Below, in pieces: positions 34,234-43,845 of a stretch of 64,000 nt of DNA (positions are counted from its first letter, which is position 1; each line of letters starts with the position of its first letter). Origin of the DNA: Segatella copri (GTDB lineage Bacteria; Bacteroidota; Bacteroidia; Bacteroidales; Bacteroidaceae); NCBI RefSeq assembly GCF_002224675.1, contig NZ_NMPZ01000014.1:33498-97497 (forward strand), given 5' to 3'. The notes beneath the pieces are model-generated. The model was not told where the DNA came from. It saw nothing but the letters and a program-made list of their open reading frames with translations, and ran no database searches. Both the position numbers and the translations under genes were made by a program.

Positions 34234-34241
34234 TATCTTTG
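34234..34241 (+). promoter_or_regulatory. -7 box (TATCTTTG) of a short unassigned transcript
   Basis: TATCTTTG on the plus strand faces a region (34248-34470) with no clear full gene, ending in a hairpin at 34473-34512. No TTG lies at the usual distance. Confidence 0.4.
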
Positions 34242-34296
34242 TAACCAAATACAACAAACAAAATTTTTATTCATTAATCTCTGAAACAAGCAATGA

Positions 34297-34470
34297 ACCG
34301 ATTATGTCAAGACATTACTATTGGCTTTGCTCATTCCTGTATGTACACTACTCACCATGCATCTACGCATACAAGGCTACAGACTCGGACAGGGTCTCCG
34401 TCCACAGCTCATCAACTTCGTACGCAGCGAGCGCATCCTTATAAAAGATGTAACGAGTATTTCTAAATAA
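34297..34470 (+). pseudogene. Possible small exported-protein gene without an in-frame start
   Basis: A frame open from 34297 to TAA at 34468-34470 reads ...VKTLLLALLIPVCTLLTMH, like a signal sequence, then a plausible charged tail ending KDVTSISK. No ATG is in frame before the signal-like part; the only one, at 34357, would leave 37 residues. An ATG two bases out of frame (34304) suggests a small indel at the start. It has an upstream -7 box and a downstream hairpin. It could also be chance. Confidence 0.3.
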
Positions 34471-34472
34471 GA

Positions 34473-34512
34473 AGTCCCCCTCACTGCTCAACACGAGCCG
34501 CAAGGGGGACTA
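34473..34512 (-). terminator. Hairpin 3' of the GH57 gene
   Basis: AGTCCCCCT (34473-34481) and AAGGGGGACT (34503-34512) form a strong stem, with a loop of about 20 nt. It could serve both the minus-strand glycogen operon and the short plus-strand transcript. Confidence 0.55.
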
Positions 34513-34540
34513 ACAGTTATGAGTAATCTAAATTCTAAGC

Positions 34541-35974
34541 TTACTTCTCTTCTGCAGCCTCAGCAGGCTTTCCAGCTGCTTTCTTGGCTGTAGTTCTCTT
34601 GGCTGGTGCCTTCTTGGCAGCAGTCTTCTTGGCAGCTGGCTTCTCAGGCTTCTCTGCACGAAGCTTTGCTACCTCCTTTTCAATCTTCTCTATCTTAGCC
34701 TGGAGACGGGTAATCTCCTTGTCCTTCATCTCAATTTCCTCATCCTGGTTGGTGATGGTGGTAAGAAGACCCTCCAACTGATCATTATCTACATCAGCAG
34801 GATAGAGATCGTTTACTCGGTTGATGAAGTCACCCAGAATGTTCATATAGTTGGTGAATGCATCGAATGGGCTGGCGTAAATACCTCTGTCAAGACCTAC
34901 GTTGCTAGGCTTGGTGGTCATGAAGCGGAAGTTATTGCTTGCCTGGAGATAATCCCAGTCCAGATTGATACGTGGATCATTGGCGATACGTACACGGTCA
35001 GCTACGCTATAAAGCTTGTTGAAAGCCTCGCGCTGCATTGGGTTACCGAGCCAGGAACTTACGTCACGCTCCTCATCTACCCAACTCAATGTATCAGGTA
35101 CATTAATCTCGCCTACAGACTTGATCTTCTTGCAAATCTCTGTAGGAGTAGAGAAAGTAATGCCACGCTGCTTAGCGCACTCTGGCAAAGCCTTCATAAA
35201 CTCAAGGATGTTGCTTGACAATGGCTGAGCAATACCAAGAGCCGACAACTCCATGAAGATATTGATAACCTGCTCCTCCTCTGGGAATGAAGCAATGTCG
35301 TTCATATAGTTATCTGCGAAGAGTGGATAACCCTCCCAGTCGCTGTTGGCGAAGCGCAAAGAGATATCATCGCTCAGACGTACATCACGAAGCAAGAGCT
35401 TGAGCTTTGGATTCATTGCACAGTGATATACATAGTGTGGAGACTTCCAACCCAATACGTGCTTTGCACCTTCGGTAAGCATACCCACGAAGTCCATATC
35501 AGCTACAGTAGCACCAATCTCATCACTGTAGATGAGAGAAGAGTTACGGAGAACGGTAGGCTTCTTGCCAAAGTACTCTTCAATCTTTGTACACTGGCGC
35601 TTCACCTCTGACTTGAAGGTCTCCTCGTTGACGAGAGAAGAAAGACCATGAGAATAAGGCTCTGCGAGGAACTCTACGCAACCGGTCTGGTTCAATTCCT
35701 GCAACTTCTCCAAAACCTGAGGAGCGTGAAGCTCCAACTGCTCCATACCCACACCAGAGAGCGAGAAGGCAACCTTGAAATACTGACCGCTCTTCTCAAT
35801 CATCTCCTGGATAGCATTGAGTGCAGGCATATAAGAGCGCTCTGCGATGTCGTTGATGCTACGCTCATTCTCATAATCATCATAGTAATAATGATCAGTA
35901 CCGATGTCGAAGAAGCGGTAGCGTTTCAGATGGGTAATCTGATGTATCTCGAAATATAAACAAATTGTTTTCAT
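34541..35974 (-). CDS. Glycoside hydrolase family 57 alpha-amylase-type enzyme with Lys/Ala-rich tail
   Basis: GH57 enzymes cut or transfer alpha-1,4-glucan chains. The 477-residue protein starts MKTICLYFEIHQITHLKR, which includes the family's N-terminal HQ motif, and contains CVEFLAEPYSHGLSSL typical of GH57. The first 20 residues of a longer frame (KVQSSKFKVQS) come from an intergenic repeat, so I start at 35974. After about residue 405 comes a coiled coil, then an AAKKTAAKKAPAKR tail resembling histone H1 or HU tails. It is third in the debranching enzyme - GT4 - GH57 operon. Confidence 0.88.
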   Translation of the reverse strand: MKTICLYFEIHQITHLKRYRFFDIGTDHYYYDDYENERSINDIAERSYMPALNAIQEMIEKSGQYFKVAFSLSGVGMEQLELHAPQVLEKLQELNQTGCVEFLAEPYSHGLSSLVNEETFKSEVKRQCTKIEEYFGKKPTVLRNSSLIYSDEIGATVADMDFVGMLTEGAKHVLGWKSPHYVYHCAMNPKLKLLLRDVRLSDDISLRFANSDWEGYPLFADNYMNDIASFPEEEQVINIFMELSALGIAQPLSSNILEFMKALPECAKQRGITFSTPTEICKKIKSVGEINVPDTLSWVDEERDVSSWLGNPMQREAFNKLYSVADRVRIANDPRINLDWDYLQASNNFRFMTTKPSNVGLDRGIYASPFDAFTNYMNILGDFINRVNDLYPADVDNDQLEGLLTTITNQDEEIEMKDKEITRLQAKIEKIEKEVAKLRAEKPEKPAAKKTAAKKAPAKRTTAKKAAGKPAEAAEEK

Positions 35975-35975
35975 A

Positions 35976-36008
35976 CTTTGAACTTTAAATTTTGAACTTT
36001 GAACTTTA
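35976..36008. repeat. Short intergenic repeat (TTTGAACTTT words)
   Basis: TTTGAACTTT or close variants occur three times within 33 bases upstream of the GH57 start. On the minus strand it happens to be open, which can mislead start-codon choice. Confidence 0.5.
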
Positions 36009-36040
36009 TGATTAGCCCTTGTAACATTAAACATTTAACA

Positions 36041-37309
36041 TTACTTCCATCCCAAAGTCTTGAGATAGAGATCTTTGATGCGGGCTCCCACTTTCTCCCA
36101 GGTAATCTGATCTACTTCCTTTCTGCCTTCCTCTGAGAGATAATCGAAGAGACTCTCGTTGTGGCAGATGCTGTAGATAGCATCGGCAAGGGCATGGATA
36201 TCCCAGTAATCTACCTTGATACAGTTGGTGAGGATTTCACCGCAACCACTCTGCTTGGAGATGATAGTAGGTGTACCACACTGCATAGCCTCAAGAGGAG
36301 AGATACCGAATGGCTCACTCACGGATGGCATTACATATACATCACTATCCTTCAGGCACTCATATACCTGCTTTCCTCGCATGAAACCAGGGAAGTGGAA
36401 ACGGTCGGCAATACCTCTTTCGGCTGCCAGATAAATCATCTGATCCATCATATCGCCCGAACCTGCCATGCAGAAACGCACGTTGCGGGTACGATGCAAT
36501 ACCATGTTGGCTGCCTCTACGAAATACTCAGGACCCTTCTGCATGGTGAGACGACCCAGGAAGGTTACCACCTTCTCCTTGCCCTTATGGTCTGGGCGTG
36601 GGATGTCCTGCCACTCCTGCTTCAGTGGATACACCGCATTGTGCATGGCAAAGCACTTGCGTGGATCCTGGTGATACTGGTTGATCACGGTCTGACGGGT
36701 CAACTCAGATACACACATGATGCAGTCGGCATTATCCATACCGTCCTTCTCGATAGCATATACGGTAGGGTTCACCTTACCACGGCTACGGTCGAAGTCG
36801 GTAGCATGTACATGGATGCACAATGGCTTGCCACTCACTCGCTTGGCATGGATACCAGCAGGGAATGTCAACCAGTCGTGGGCGTGGATAATATCAAATT
36901 CTTCGCTACGGGCTACAACGCCAGCGATGATGCTGTAGTTGTTGATCTCGTCGTGGAGATTAGATGGATAACCGCCGGCAAAATCCATACAGCCGAGGTC
37001 ATTCACGTTCATATAGTTAAAGTCGGCATAGATGTGGTCACGGTAGCGGAAATAGTCATCAGGATTCATGATGTTGCCCACACGCTGCTGCACATAGTCA
37101 TGATTGACGTCGCGCCAGGCGATAGGCACACTGTTCATAGCCACAAATTTACATGCACTGCGGTCCTCATCACCGAAAGGATGAGGCAGACACAATGTAA
37201 TATCGACATCTCCCTGGGCATGCAAGCCCTGGGTGATACCAAAGTTGGCAGTAGCCAAGCCACCAAATACGTGAGGAGGATACTCCCATCCAAACATTAA
37301 TACTTTCAT
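36041..37309 (-). CDS. GT4-type glycogen synthase / glycosyltransferase
   Basis: The 422-residue protein begins MKVLMFGWEYPPHVFGGLA, the GT4/GT5 GGL nucleotide-sugar loop, and has IIHAHDWLTFPAG and the C-terminal SVSEPFGISPLEAMQCGTP with the catalytic E-x7-E motif. It probably extends alpha-1,4-glucan from a nucleotide glucose. Position between a debranching enzyme and a GH57 enzyme supports a glycogen role. The gap to the debranching gene is 17 bases and to GH57 66 bases. Confidence 0.9.
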   Translation of the reverse strand: MKVLMFGWEYPPHVFGGLATANFGITQGLHAQGDVDITLCLPHPFGDEDRSACKFVAMNSVPIAWRDVNHDYVQQRVGNIMNPDDYFRYRDHIYADFNYMNVNDLGCMDFAGGYPSNLHDEINNYSIIAGVVARSEEFDIIHAHDWLTFPAGIHAKRVSGKPLCIHVHATDFDRSRGKVNPTVYAIEKDGMDNADCIMCVSELTRQTVINQYHQDPRKCFAMHNAVYPLKQEWQDIPRPDHKGKEKVVTFLGRLTMQKGPEYFVEAANMVLHRTRNVRFCMAGSGDMMDQMIYLAAERGIADRFHFPGFMRGKQVYECLKDSDVYVMPSVSEPFGISPLEAMQCGTPTIISKQSGCGEILTNCIKVDYWDIHALADAIYSICHNESLFDYLSEEGRKEVDQITWEKVGARIKDLYLKTLGWK

Positions 37310-37326
37310 ATAGCGTCCTCCTTATA

Positions 37327-39270
37327 TTAATATTGATACTTTTCTAGTAATTCGAGCGCACGGAGAATCTCTGCCACGTTCATGGCGAAAGATATGGCGC
37401 CTCGACCTGCAAATGGTGGGTTGCCATCGAAGAGCTCACTGATAGTGCCAAGGCAGTGATAAGACATTTCGTCGTCGTAACCTACCATCTGGCGCTCTAC
37501 GAAACTCAAGCGGGTACGCTTGTAGAGTTTCAAGCTTGCCTCCATATAGAAACCACCCAGCCATGGCCATGCTGTTCCCTGATGATAAGCGTAGTCGCGC
37601 TGTGTCTGAGGACCTACATAGATAGGGTTGTAACCGCCACTCTTAGGTGAGAGTGAGCGCAATCCCTTAGGTGTAAGGAGTTCGCGGGTACAGATATCGA
37701 GTACCTTCTTCTTCTGGTCTTGTGACAATGGAGAATAATCGAATGCCACTGGGAAGATCATATTTGGTCGAACACTCCAATCCATCATATTGCCATCTAC
37801 ATAGTCGTAGAGATAGCCATATTCATTGAGGAATGTATCAACGAACGACTTCTTGGTAACCTCAGCCTGAGCCAGCAATTTCTGCTGTGCATCCTCTTCG
37901 CCAGCAGTTCTGGCCAAAGCTGCACAGAAGCACAAAGCGTTATACCACAGAGCATTGAACTCTACGATATATCCGGTACGAGGCACTACAGGGCGGCCAT
38001 TAGCCGTAGAGTTCATCCAGGTCACAGCCTTGTCCTTACCATTGGTATAAAGCAAGCCGTTCTCCATCAACTCCAGGTTAGGGTGCTTGTTGTCTCTGAT
38101 AAAATTGATGACATCCTTGATAAACTGGCCATACTTCTTGTAGCACTCCTCCTTAGAGGTCTCCTTGGCATACTGCTGAAGAGCCCAGATAGCCCATAGA
38201 GGAACGTCAGGCATCTCGATTTCAGTAATATGAGTGGTAAGAGGCTTACCCTCCATAAACTCATAGTATCCGCGCATAGCTGTCTGCATCACCAGCTCGA
38301 AGTAATCATTCTCCTCGATAGAGAGAGTAAGACCTGGGAGCGAAATGAATGTATCTCGGGCACGGCACTTGAACCATGGATAACCAGCCTGTATGTAGCG
38401 GTCGTCGTTCTTTTCACGGCGATGGAACTGATGTGCAGCATTCACGAGGCAATGGAAGAAATTATCGCGAGGTGCACGTTCATCCACCTCTTTATCAAAG
38501 AGTTTCTTCAAGCCGGAAGTCTTGATTTCAGATGTAGCTGCAGCAAAGACGATAGACTCGCCTTTCTTGATATCCATCTCGAAATATCCTGGCACATAGA
38601 GGTCTTCATTAGAAGCATAACCTCTCTCCTGCTCCTTAGGGTATTCCACACCACGATACCAATCTGGGCAGAATTTAAACTCGTTCTTCTTTGAGAACTG
38701 CATGTAGAGGTCTGGATAACCAGCATACATACATGTCTTAATTCCGTTGTCAACACCAGAGTAGTCACGAGATGCAGTCGCATTCTCATGGGTAAACTGA
38801 CGCACGCTGCGGAACGCCAAGAAAGGACGGAAACGAAGTGTAGTGGCAGAATGACCGTCAACCAGCGTATAGCGGATCAGGATTCGATCTTCATAATGCT
38901 GGAAAACTACCTCTTTCTTGAGGATCACACCACCCACACGGTAAAGTGTAGTAGGCACCTTATCGCAATCAAACTCACGAATGTACTTGTGGCCCAACGG
39001 ACTGAAGTTGTTGCCCTGGTACTTATGCAGACCAAGATTGAATTCAGCACCATGCTGAATCACCGTAACATCCAGAGAACTCAGGAGAACATGGTTGTCG
39101 TCGTCCAGTTCAGGAACCGGTACAACCAGAAGTCCGTGATACTTACGGATATTACAGTCCACTATCGTTGAGCACGAATATGCGCCCGAACGATTAGTCC
39201 TTAACAACTCTTTCGGCAATGACTCTTGTAAGTTGGTCATCAGGGCCTTTTCGAATTTTAGATAACTCAT
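37327..39270 (-). CDS. Amylo-alpha-1,6-glucosidase (glycogen debranching enzyme)
   Basis: The 647-residue protein has an N-terminal GDE-N domain (SGAYSCSTIVDCNIRKYHGLLV) and a C-terminal alpha/alpha-barrel GH133-like domain (YPWFKCRARDTFISLPGLTL, YVGPQTQRDYAYHQGTAWPW) that removes alpha-1,6 branch glucose. It is the bacterial short type, with only the glucosidase activity expected. First gene of the glycogen operon, 48 bases after its promoter. No signal peptide, so cytoplasmic. Confidence 0.95.
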   Translation of the reverse strand: MSYLKFEKALMTNLQESLPKELLRTNRSGAYSCSTIVDCNIRKYHGLLVVPVPELDDDNHVLLSSLDVTVIQHGAEFNLGLHKYQGNNFSPLGHKYIREFDCDKVPTTLYRVGGVILKKEVVFQHYEDRILIRYTLVDGHSATTLRFRPFLAFRSVRQFTHENATASRDYSGVDNGIKTCMYAGYPDLYMQFSKKNEFKFCPDWYRGVEYPKEQERGYASNEDLYVPGYFEMDIKKGESIVFAAATSEIKTSGLKKLFDKEVDERAPRDNFFHCLVNAAHQFHRREKNDDRYIQAGYPWFKCRARDTFISLPGLTLSIEENDYFELVMQTAMRGYYEFMEGKPLTTHITEIEMPDVPLWAIWALQQYAKETSKEECYKKYGQFIKDVINFIRDNKHPNLELMENGLLYTNGKDKAVTWMNSTANGRPVVPRTGYIVEFNALWYNALCFCAALARTAGEEDAQQKLLAQAEVTKKSFVDTFLNEYGYLYDYVDGNMMDWSVRPNMIFPVAFDYSPLSQDQKKKVLDICTRELLTPKGLRSLSPKSGGYNPIYVGPQTQRDYAYHQGTAWPWLGGFYMEASLKLYKRTRLSFVERQMVGYDDEMSYHCLGTISELFDGNPPFAGRGAISFAMNVAEILRALELLEKYQY

Positions 39271-39317
39271 AGATCTATATTAAGGTTTTAATATTTGTTG
39301 ACTATATTTATTGCATT

Positions 39318-39348
39318 CAAAGGTACGGCTTTTTTGCGGGAAGACAAA
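39318..39348 (-). promoter_or_regulatory. Promoter of the glycogen operon
   Basis: TTTG (39348-39345), a 19-nt spacer and TACCTTTG (39325-39318) on the minus strand. It lies 70 bp from the divergent Crp-like promoter. Confidence 0.7.
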
Positions 39349-39417
39349 GGAAAAAGTGACACATTTTTAGAAAATCTTACTTTTGTATGTTTTAAAACAT
39401 ATTTTTAGCGTTTTTTA

Positions 39418-39449
39418 TTGAGTTATATCAAAAAAAATGTGTAATTTTG
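39418..39449 (+). promoter_or_regulatory. Promoter of the Crp-like gene
   Basis: TTG (39418-39420), a 21-nt spacer and TAATTTTG (39442-39449), about 40 bases before the start codon. Confidence 0.6.
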
Positions 39450-39490
39450 CAGCCGATTTAACGAACTAGTGCATAAATAGAAGAACGATA

Positions 39491-40195
39491 ATGGTTGAAA
39501 AGAAGAAAGATGCGAATAAAGCTAAGGTAGCTCGAGAGATTTCGAAAATATGGGGCGGACTCGAGAGCGACCAGATTGCAACATTGAAAGAACATGTTGA
39601 AATCACCAAATACAAGAAAGGAGAAATGATTTACCAGTGCGATGAAACTCCCACTGATGCAATGTGTCTTCTCACAGGCAAAGTGAAGATATTCAAGGAT
39701 GGCATCAACGGAAAGAGCCAGATTATCCGCGTCATCAAACCGAACGAATTCTTCGGATTCCGTGCTTATTTCGCAAACGAAATCTACAAGACTGCAGCAC
39801 AGGCTTTGGATACTTGCACCGTAGTTCATTTTCCACTACCCGTACTGATGAAGCTGCTGCAGAAAAGCTACAAGATCGGATACTACTTCATCAAGTACCT
39901 GAGCGTGGAAATTGGAAAATCAGACGACCGCACAGTCAACCTCACCCAAAAGCACATCCGTGCCCGCCTCGCCGAAGCACTCCTGTTTCTGCATGATTCA
40001 TACGGACTGGCTAAAGACGGAGTCACACTGGACTGCAGCCTGAGTCGTGAAGACCTCGCTAACATTTCCAATATGACAACGAGCAACTGCATCCGCACGC
40101 TCTCGGCCTTTGTATCAGAAGGTCTGATAGAAACGAATGTCAGAAAGATCAAAATCCTCAATGAAGAGGAAATCAAGAAAATTGCAAAAGGATAA
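39491..40195 (+). CDS. Crp/Fnr family transcriptional regulator
   Basis: The 234-residue protein has a cyclic-nucleotide-binding beta barrel (about 25-130; GEMIYQCDETPTDAMCLLTGKVKIF) and a winged-helix Crp domain (HIRARLAEALLFLHD, LSREDLANISNMTTSNCIRTLSAF). It lacks the N-terminal cysteine cluster of Fnr, so it is not an obvious oxygen sensor, and the phosphate-binding RxS motif of cAMP binders is not clear. It is divergent from the glycogen operon, which it may regulate; that is position only. Confidence 0.92.
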   Translation: MVEKKKDANKAKVAREISKIWGGLESDQIATLKEHVEITKYKKGEMIYQCDETPTDAMCLLTGKVKIFKDGINGKSQIIRVIKPNEFFGFRAYFANEIYKTAAQALDTCTVVHFPLPVLMKLLQKSYKIGYYFIKYLSVEIGKSDDRTVNLTQKHIRARLAEALLFLHDSYGLAKDGVTLDCSLSREDLANISNMTTSNCIRTLSAFVSEGLIETNVRKIKILNEEEIKKIAKG

Positions 40196-40207
40196 AAGCC
40201 GCAGCAT

Positions 40208-40261
40208 AAACGCCAATGAGGGTGAGTTCTATTCGTAGAACTCACCCTCATTGGCGTTTTT
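40208..40261. terminator. Bidirectional terminator between the Crp-like gene and the lipid kinase
   Basis: A perfect 23-bp stem (AAACGCCAATGAGGGTGAG plus TTCT and complement) with loop ATTCGT and T runs on both strands, between converging genes. Confidence 0.9.
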
Positions 40262-41192
40262 ATGCAGGAATCAGAAAGTTGATGACTTCCTGAATTACTG
40301 TTATTTTATAAGGACCCACTGGCGTATTCATCAACCTGCCATCGATACCTATCAAGGCATGAGAAGCCTCCTCTACCTCCACCTCGCGGGTACGGTAAGG
40401 ATGCACACTCTTATGATTCAGGAACTTTCCCTTCACAAAAAGATAAATACCCTCGAAAAGCTGGGTCATCTGTGGATGATACACCACCGAGACATCCAGC
40501 AACCCATTATACGGCACGGCATTCGGCGTCTGACCATAACCAGCCGCATTGCCTACACACATCGTCATCACTCTGCGTCTGATGACATCAGAGTTGATCT
40601 TGATATGCATCTTGTAGTCGAGACGCTGGAAGATCATCAGAATAAACGAGAAGATGAACGACAGCGTTCTGGAACCGAAGACATGATGGGTCTGGCGACG
40701 CAGATTCATAATCGCAGCAATGAGTCCGATGTTCACACAGTTGAGGAAGTAGCGCAAGCACTTCTCCCCTTTCTTGTTGGTGTATCGGATACATCCCAGG
40801 TCTATCTTTCTCACCCTGCGTTTCTTAAGCCAGGCCACCGTCTGCTCTACGTTACTGTCATCGAATCCCCAGAAACGGGCGAAATCATTCATCAAGCCAT
40901 TAGGAATCACTCCCAACGCCACTTCATTGCGCTCGGAAGCGTCCATCTGCATCAGGCAATTGACGGCATCATTGAGCGCAGAATCTCCGCCAACAATCAC
41001 TATCGTCTTATAGCCATTGTTGACAAACATCTTCACCAGCCGCTCAACGCTCTTCTGGTTTTCGCTCTGCACGAAGTCGTAATCCACGCCCTGCTGCCTG
41101 AGCACCTTTTCTATCTTTTCCCAGCGCTTGGCACTGCGCCAACCGCCACGGGGACAATACAGGAGTCCCCACTTATTTTCATTCACTGCCAT
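40260..41192 (-). CDS. Diacylglycerol kinase family lipid kinase (YegS/DagK type)
   Basis: The 310-residue protein has the DAGK catalytic fold: CPRGGWRSAKRWEKIEKVL at the N-terminus, VIVGGDSALNDAVNCLM (about 78-94) where the family usually reads GGDGTLNEV, LGVIPNGLMNDFARFWG, and the C-terminal beta domain with YNGLLDVSVV and ALIGIDGRLM. It would phosphorylate a lipid or sphingoid substrate at the inner membrane. The GGDSA variant of the nucleotide-binding loop is odd and may change activity. It follows miaA by 5 bases. Confidence 0.85.
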   Translation of the reverse strand: MAVNENKWGLLYCPRGGWRSAKRWEKIEKVLRQQGVDYDFVQSENQKSVERLVKMFVNNGYKTIVIVGGDSALNDAVNCLMQMDASERNEVALGVIPNGLMNDFARFWGFDDSNVEQTVAWLKKRRVRKIDLGCIRYTNKKGEKCLRYFLNCVNIGLIAAIMNLRRQTHHVFGSRTLSFIFSFILMIFQRLDYKMHIKINSDVIRRRVMTMCVGNAAGYGQTPNAVPYNGLLDVSVVYHPQMTQLFEGIYLFVKGKFLNHKSVHPYRTREVEVEEASHALIGIDGRLMNTPVGPYKITVIQEVINFLIPA

Positions 41193-41197
41193 GATTC

Positions 41198-42172
41198 TTA
41201 CTTAGAACTTTTAACTATCTCCAGCACCTGCTCCACTTTCTGTTCCATCGGCTGCAGGGCATCTATCCAATTGATGGTAAACCCTCTTCGCTCCATACCG
41301 CGGAACCAGGTCATCTGGCGCTTGGCAAACTGATGGATGGCTATCTCCAGACCTCTGAACATTTCATCATAGGTGGTTTTACCAATCACATATTCGGTGA
41401 TAAACTTATATTCCAAACCATAATAGATGAGGTTTTCTGCTGGAATTCCCCTATCAAGCAAACCTTTGATTTCATCTACCATTCCTTCCTGGAGTCTCTG
41501 CTTCAGCCTTCGGGTAATCTTTTCTCTACGGGCATCACGATCGATACTGACACCTATAATAAGCGAATCTACCGCAGGCAATTCCCGTTCCGGCATAGGA
41601 TGCTCCAGATTATAGGTTTCTATTTCGATAGCTCGGATAGCTCTCTGTGCTGTATCCACATCTGTGCGATTGTGCATATTGGAACCCGTTTTAGCCTTCA
41701 ACTCTTTCAGCATCACCGTTAGCTCATCCAGGCTCTTATCAGCCAGCCGGTCTCTCAACTCCTGATTCTGTGGTACAGGCGAAAGATGATATCCCTTGAG
41801 CACAGACTCAATATACAGTCCTGTTCCGCCGCACAAGATAGGCAGCACGCCCCGTTTCCGGATATCGAGATAGGCATCATAGAAATCTTGCTGATATTCA
41901 AAGAGGTTATACTTGGTTCCCGGTTCGCAGATATCTATCAAATGGTAAGGTATCAACTTGCCGTCCACGGTATAATCTTCCAGGTCTTTTCCCGTACCGA
42001 TGTCCATGCCACGATACACCTGGCGACTATCGGCGCTGATAATCTCAGCCCCCTGGGTAGTTCCACCCCACGACGCAGCATCCAAGCTGTTGATCTTGGA
42101 AGCAAGCGCTGCAGCAAGGCTCGTCTTTCCGCTCGCAGTAGGACCTAATATGGTAATCATCGTCTGTTTCAT
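41198..42172 (-). CDS. miaA: tRNA dimethylallyltransferase
   Basis: MiaA adds a dimethylallyl group to A37 of tRNAs reading codons that start with U. The 324-residue protein has the P-loop GPTASGKTSLA (about 10-20), SADSRQVYRGMDIGTGK, and GGTGLYIESVLKG. An insert of about 12 residues after the P-loop region (LDAASWGGTTQGAE) is unusual. The -7 box TATCTTTG ends 4 bases before the ATG, so the transcript may be leaderless. Followed by the lipid kinase in an operon. Confidence 0.95.
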   Translation of the reverse strand: MKQTMITILGPTASGKTSLAAALASKINSLDAASWGGTTQGAEIISADSRQVYRGMDIGTGKDLEDYTVDGKLIPYHLIDICEPGTKYNLFEYQQDFYDAYLDIRKRGVLPILCGGTGLYIESVLKGYHLSPVPQNQELRDRLADKSLDELTVMLKELKAKTGSNMHNRTDVDTAQRAIRAIEIETYNLEHPMPERELPAVDSLIIGVSIDRDARREKITRRLKQRLQEGMVDEIKGLLDRGIPAENLIYYGLEYKFITEYVIGKTTYDEMFRGLEIAIHQFAKRQMTWFRGMERRGFTINWIDALQPMEQKVEQVLEIVKSSK

Positions 42173-42176
42173 GCCG

Positions 42177-42207
42177 CAAAGATAAAGGAAATAATTGATA
42201 ATACAAA
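42177..42207 (-). promoter_or_regulatory. miaA promoter touching the start codon
   Basis: TTTG (42207-42204), a 19-nt spacer and TATCTTTG (42184-42177) on the minus strand; four bases (CGGC) separate the -7 box from the ATG at 42172. Confidence 0.7.
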
Positions 42208-42274
42208 ATAAAACGAAAAGAAATTCTCACATCAAGACGATCTGAGCAATCATTTGTGAGTTTTTGAACAAAAA

Positions 42275-42337
42275 AGGAAGTATATAGACAGAAAAGAGAA
42301 GTACATAGACCGAAAAGAGAAGTATGTATATAGAAAA
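42275..42337. repeat. 21-bp tandem repeat, three units
   Basis: Three adjoining units begin at 42275, 42296 and 42317 with the shared pattern GAAGTA-YATAGA-CGAAAAGA. They lie between miaA and the gap terminator. No regulator site is recognised. Confidence 0.6.
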
Positions 42338-42368
42338 AGCCGCCCAGCATCAGAAATGCTGGGCGGCT
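42338..42368 (-). terminator. Terminator of gap
   Basis: A perfect 13-bp stem AGCCGCCCAGCAT / ATGCTGGGCGGCT with loop CAGAA, followed by TTTTT on the minus strand. Confidence 0.88.
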
Positions 42369-42397
42369 ATATTTCTTAATCGTTAAGAGGCAACGAA

Positions 42398-43453
<1,056 letters not shown>

Positions 43454-43547
43454 TTAAAAATTATATCTTTTAAGCTATCAAGCGAATCCGAAGGAGCTGA
43501 TAACACCTTTTTTCATCCCTATCAAGCATTTTTTCTTCTTTTCGAGC

Positions 43548-43577
43548 GCAAAGTTACAAAAAATATTCTAACTTTGC
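43548..43577. promoter_or_regulatory. Two divergent -7 boxes in a 9-bp inverted repeat upstream of gap
   Basis: GCAAAGTTA (43548-43556) and TAACTTTGC (43569-43577) are perfect complements. The first gives TAACTTTG for gap (minus); the second gives TAACTTTG on the plus strand, towards mscL. Neither has a clear -33 TTG. The layout resembles the rlmN divergent pair. Confidence 0.5.
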
Positions 43578-43705
43578 ACACGAATAGAGTATTAAATAAG
43601 TTAAAAAAAGGTGATAGAACTCGAATATTACCTATTTTTAGCACTTTAAGATGCCATACTGACAACTCCATATAGCAAAATGCAATTATTAAAAGGAAGT
43701 AGAAT

Positions 43706-43762
43706 ATGACACCAGAAGATAAAGTGAAAGTTGCGTCTGAAACTTACACCTTATTATATTAA
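43706..43762 (+). CDS. Possible 18-residue peptide upstream of mscL
   Basis: ATG to TAA encodes MTPEDKVKVASETYTLLY, after a purine-rich AAAAGGAAGTAGA that could serve as ribosome site. It lies between a plus-strand -7 box (43569) and mscL. The stop codon falls in the recurring word TTACACCTTATTATAT. It may be a leader peptide, a gene remnant or chance. Nothing else is visible in the gap 43578-43845. Confidence 0.25.
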   Translation: MTPEDKVKVASETYTLLY

Positions 43763-43845
43763 GGGGAAAAAGCTTCATCGTACACTGAAAAGCAAAAAAT
43801 GGATCATTTCAAGGAAAGTATTAATCATTATAAACATTAAAGACT

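Noticed and set aside
35975..36034. Twenty extra residues before the GH57 enzyme
   Set aside because: They translate an intergenic TTTGAACTTT repeat, and the family N-terminus is at the inner Met.
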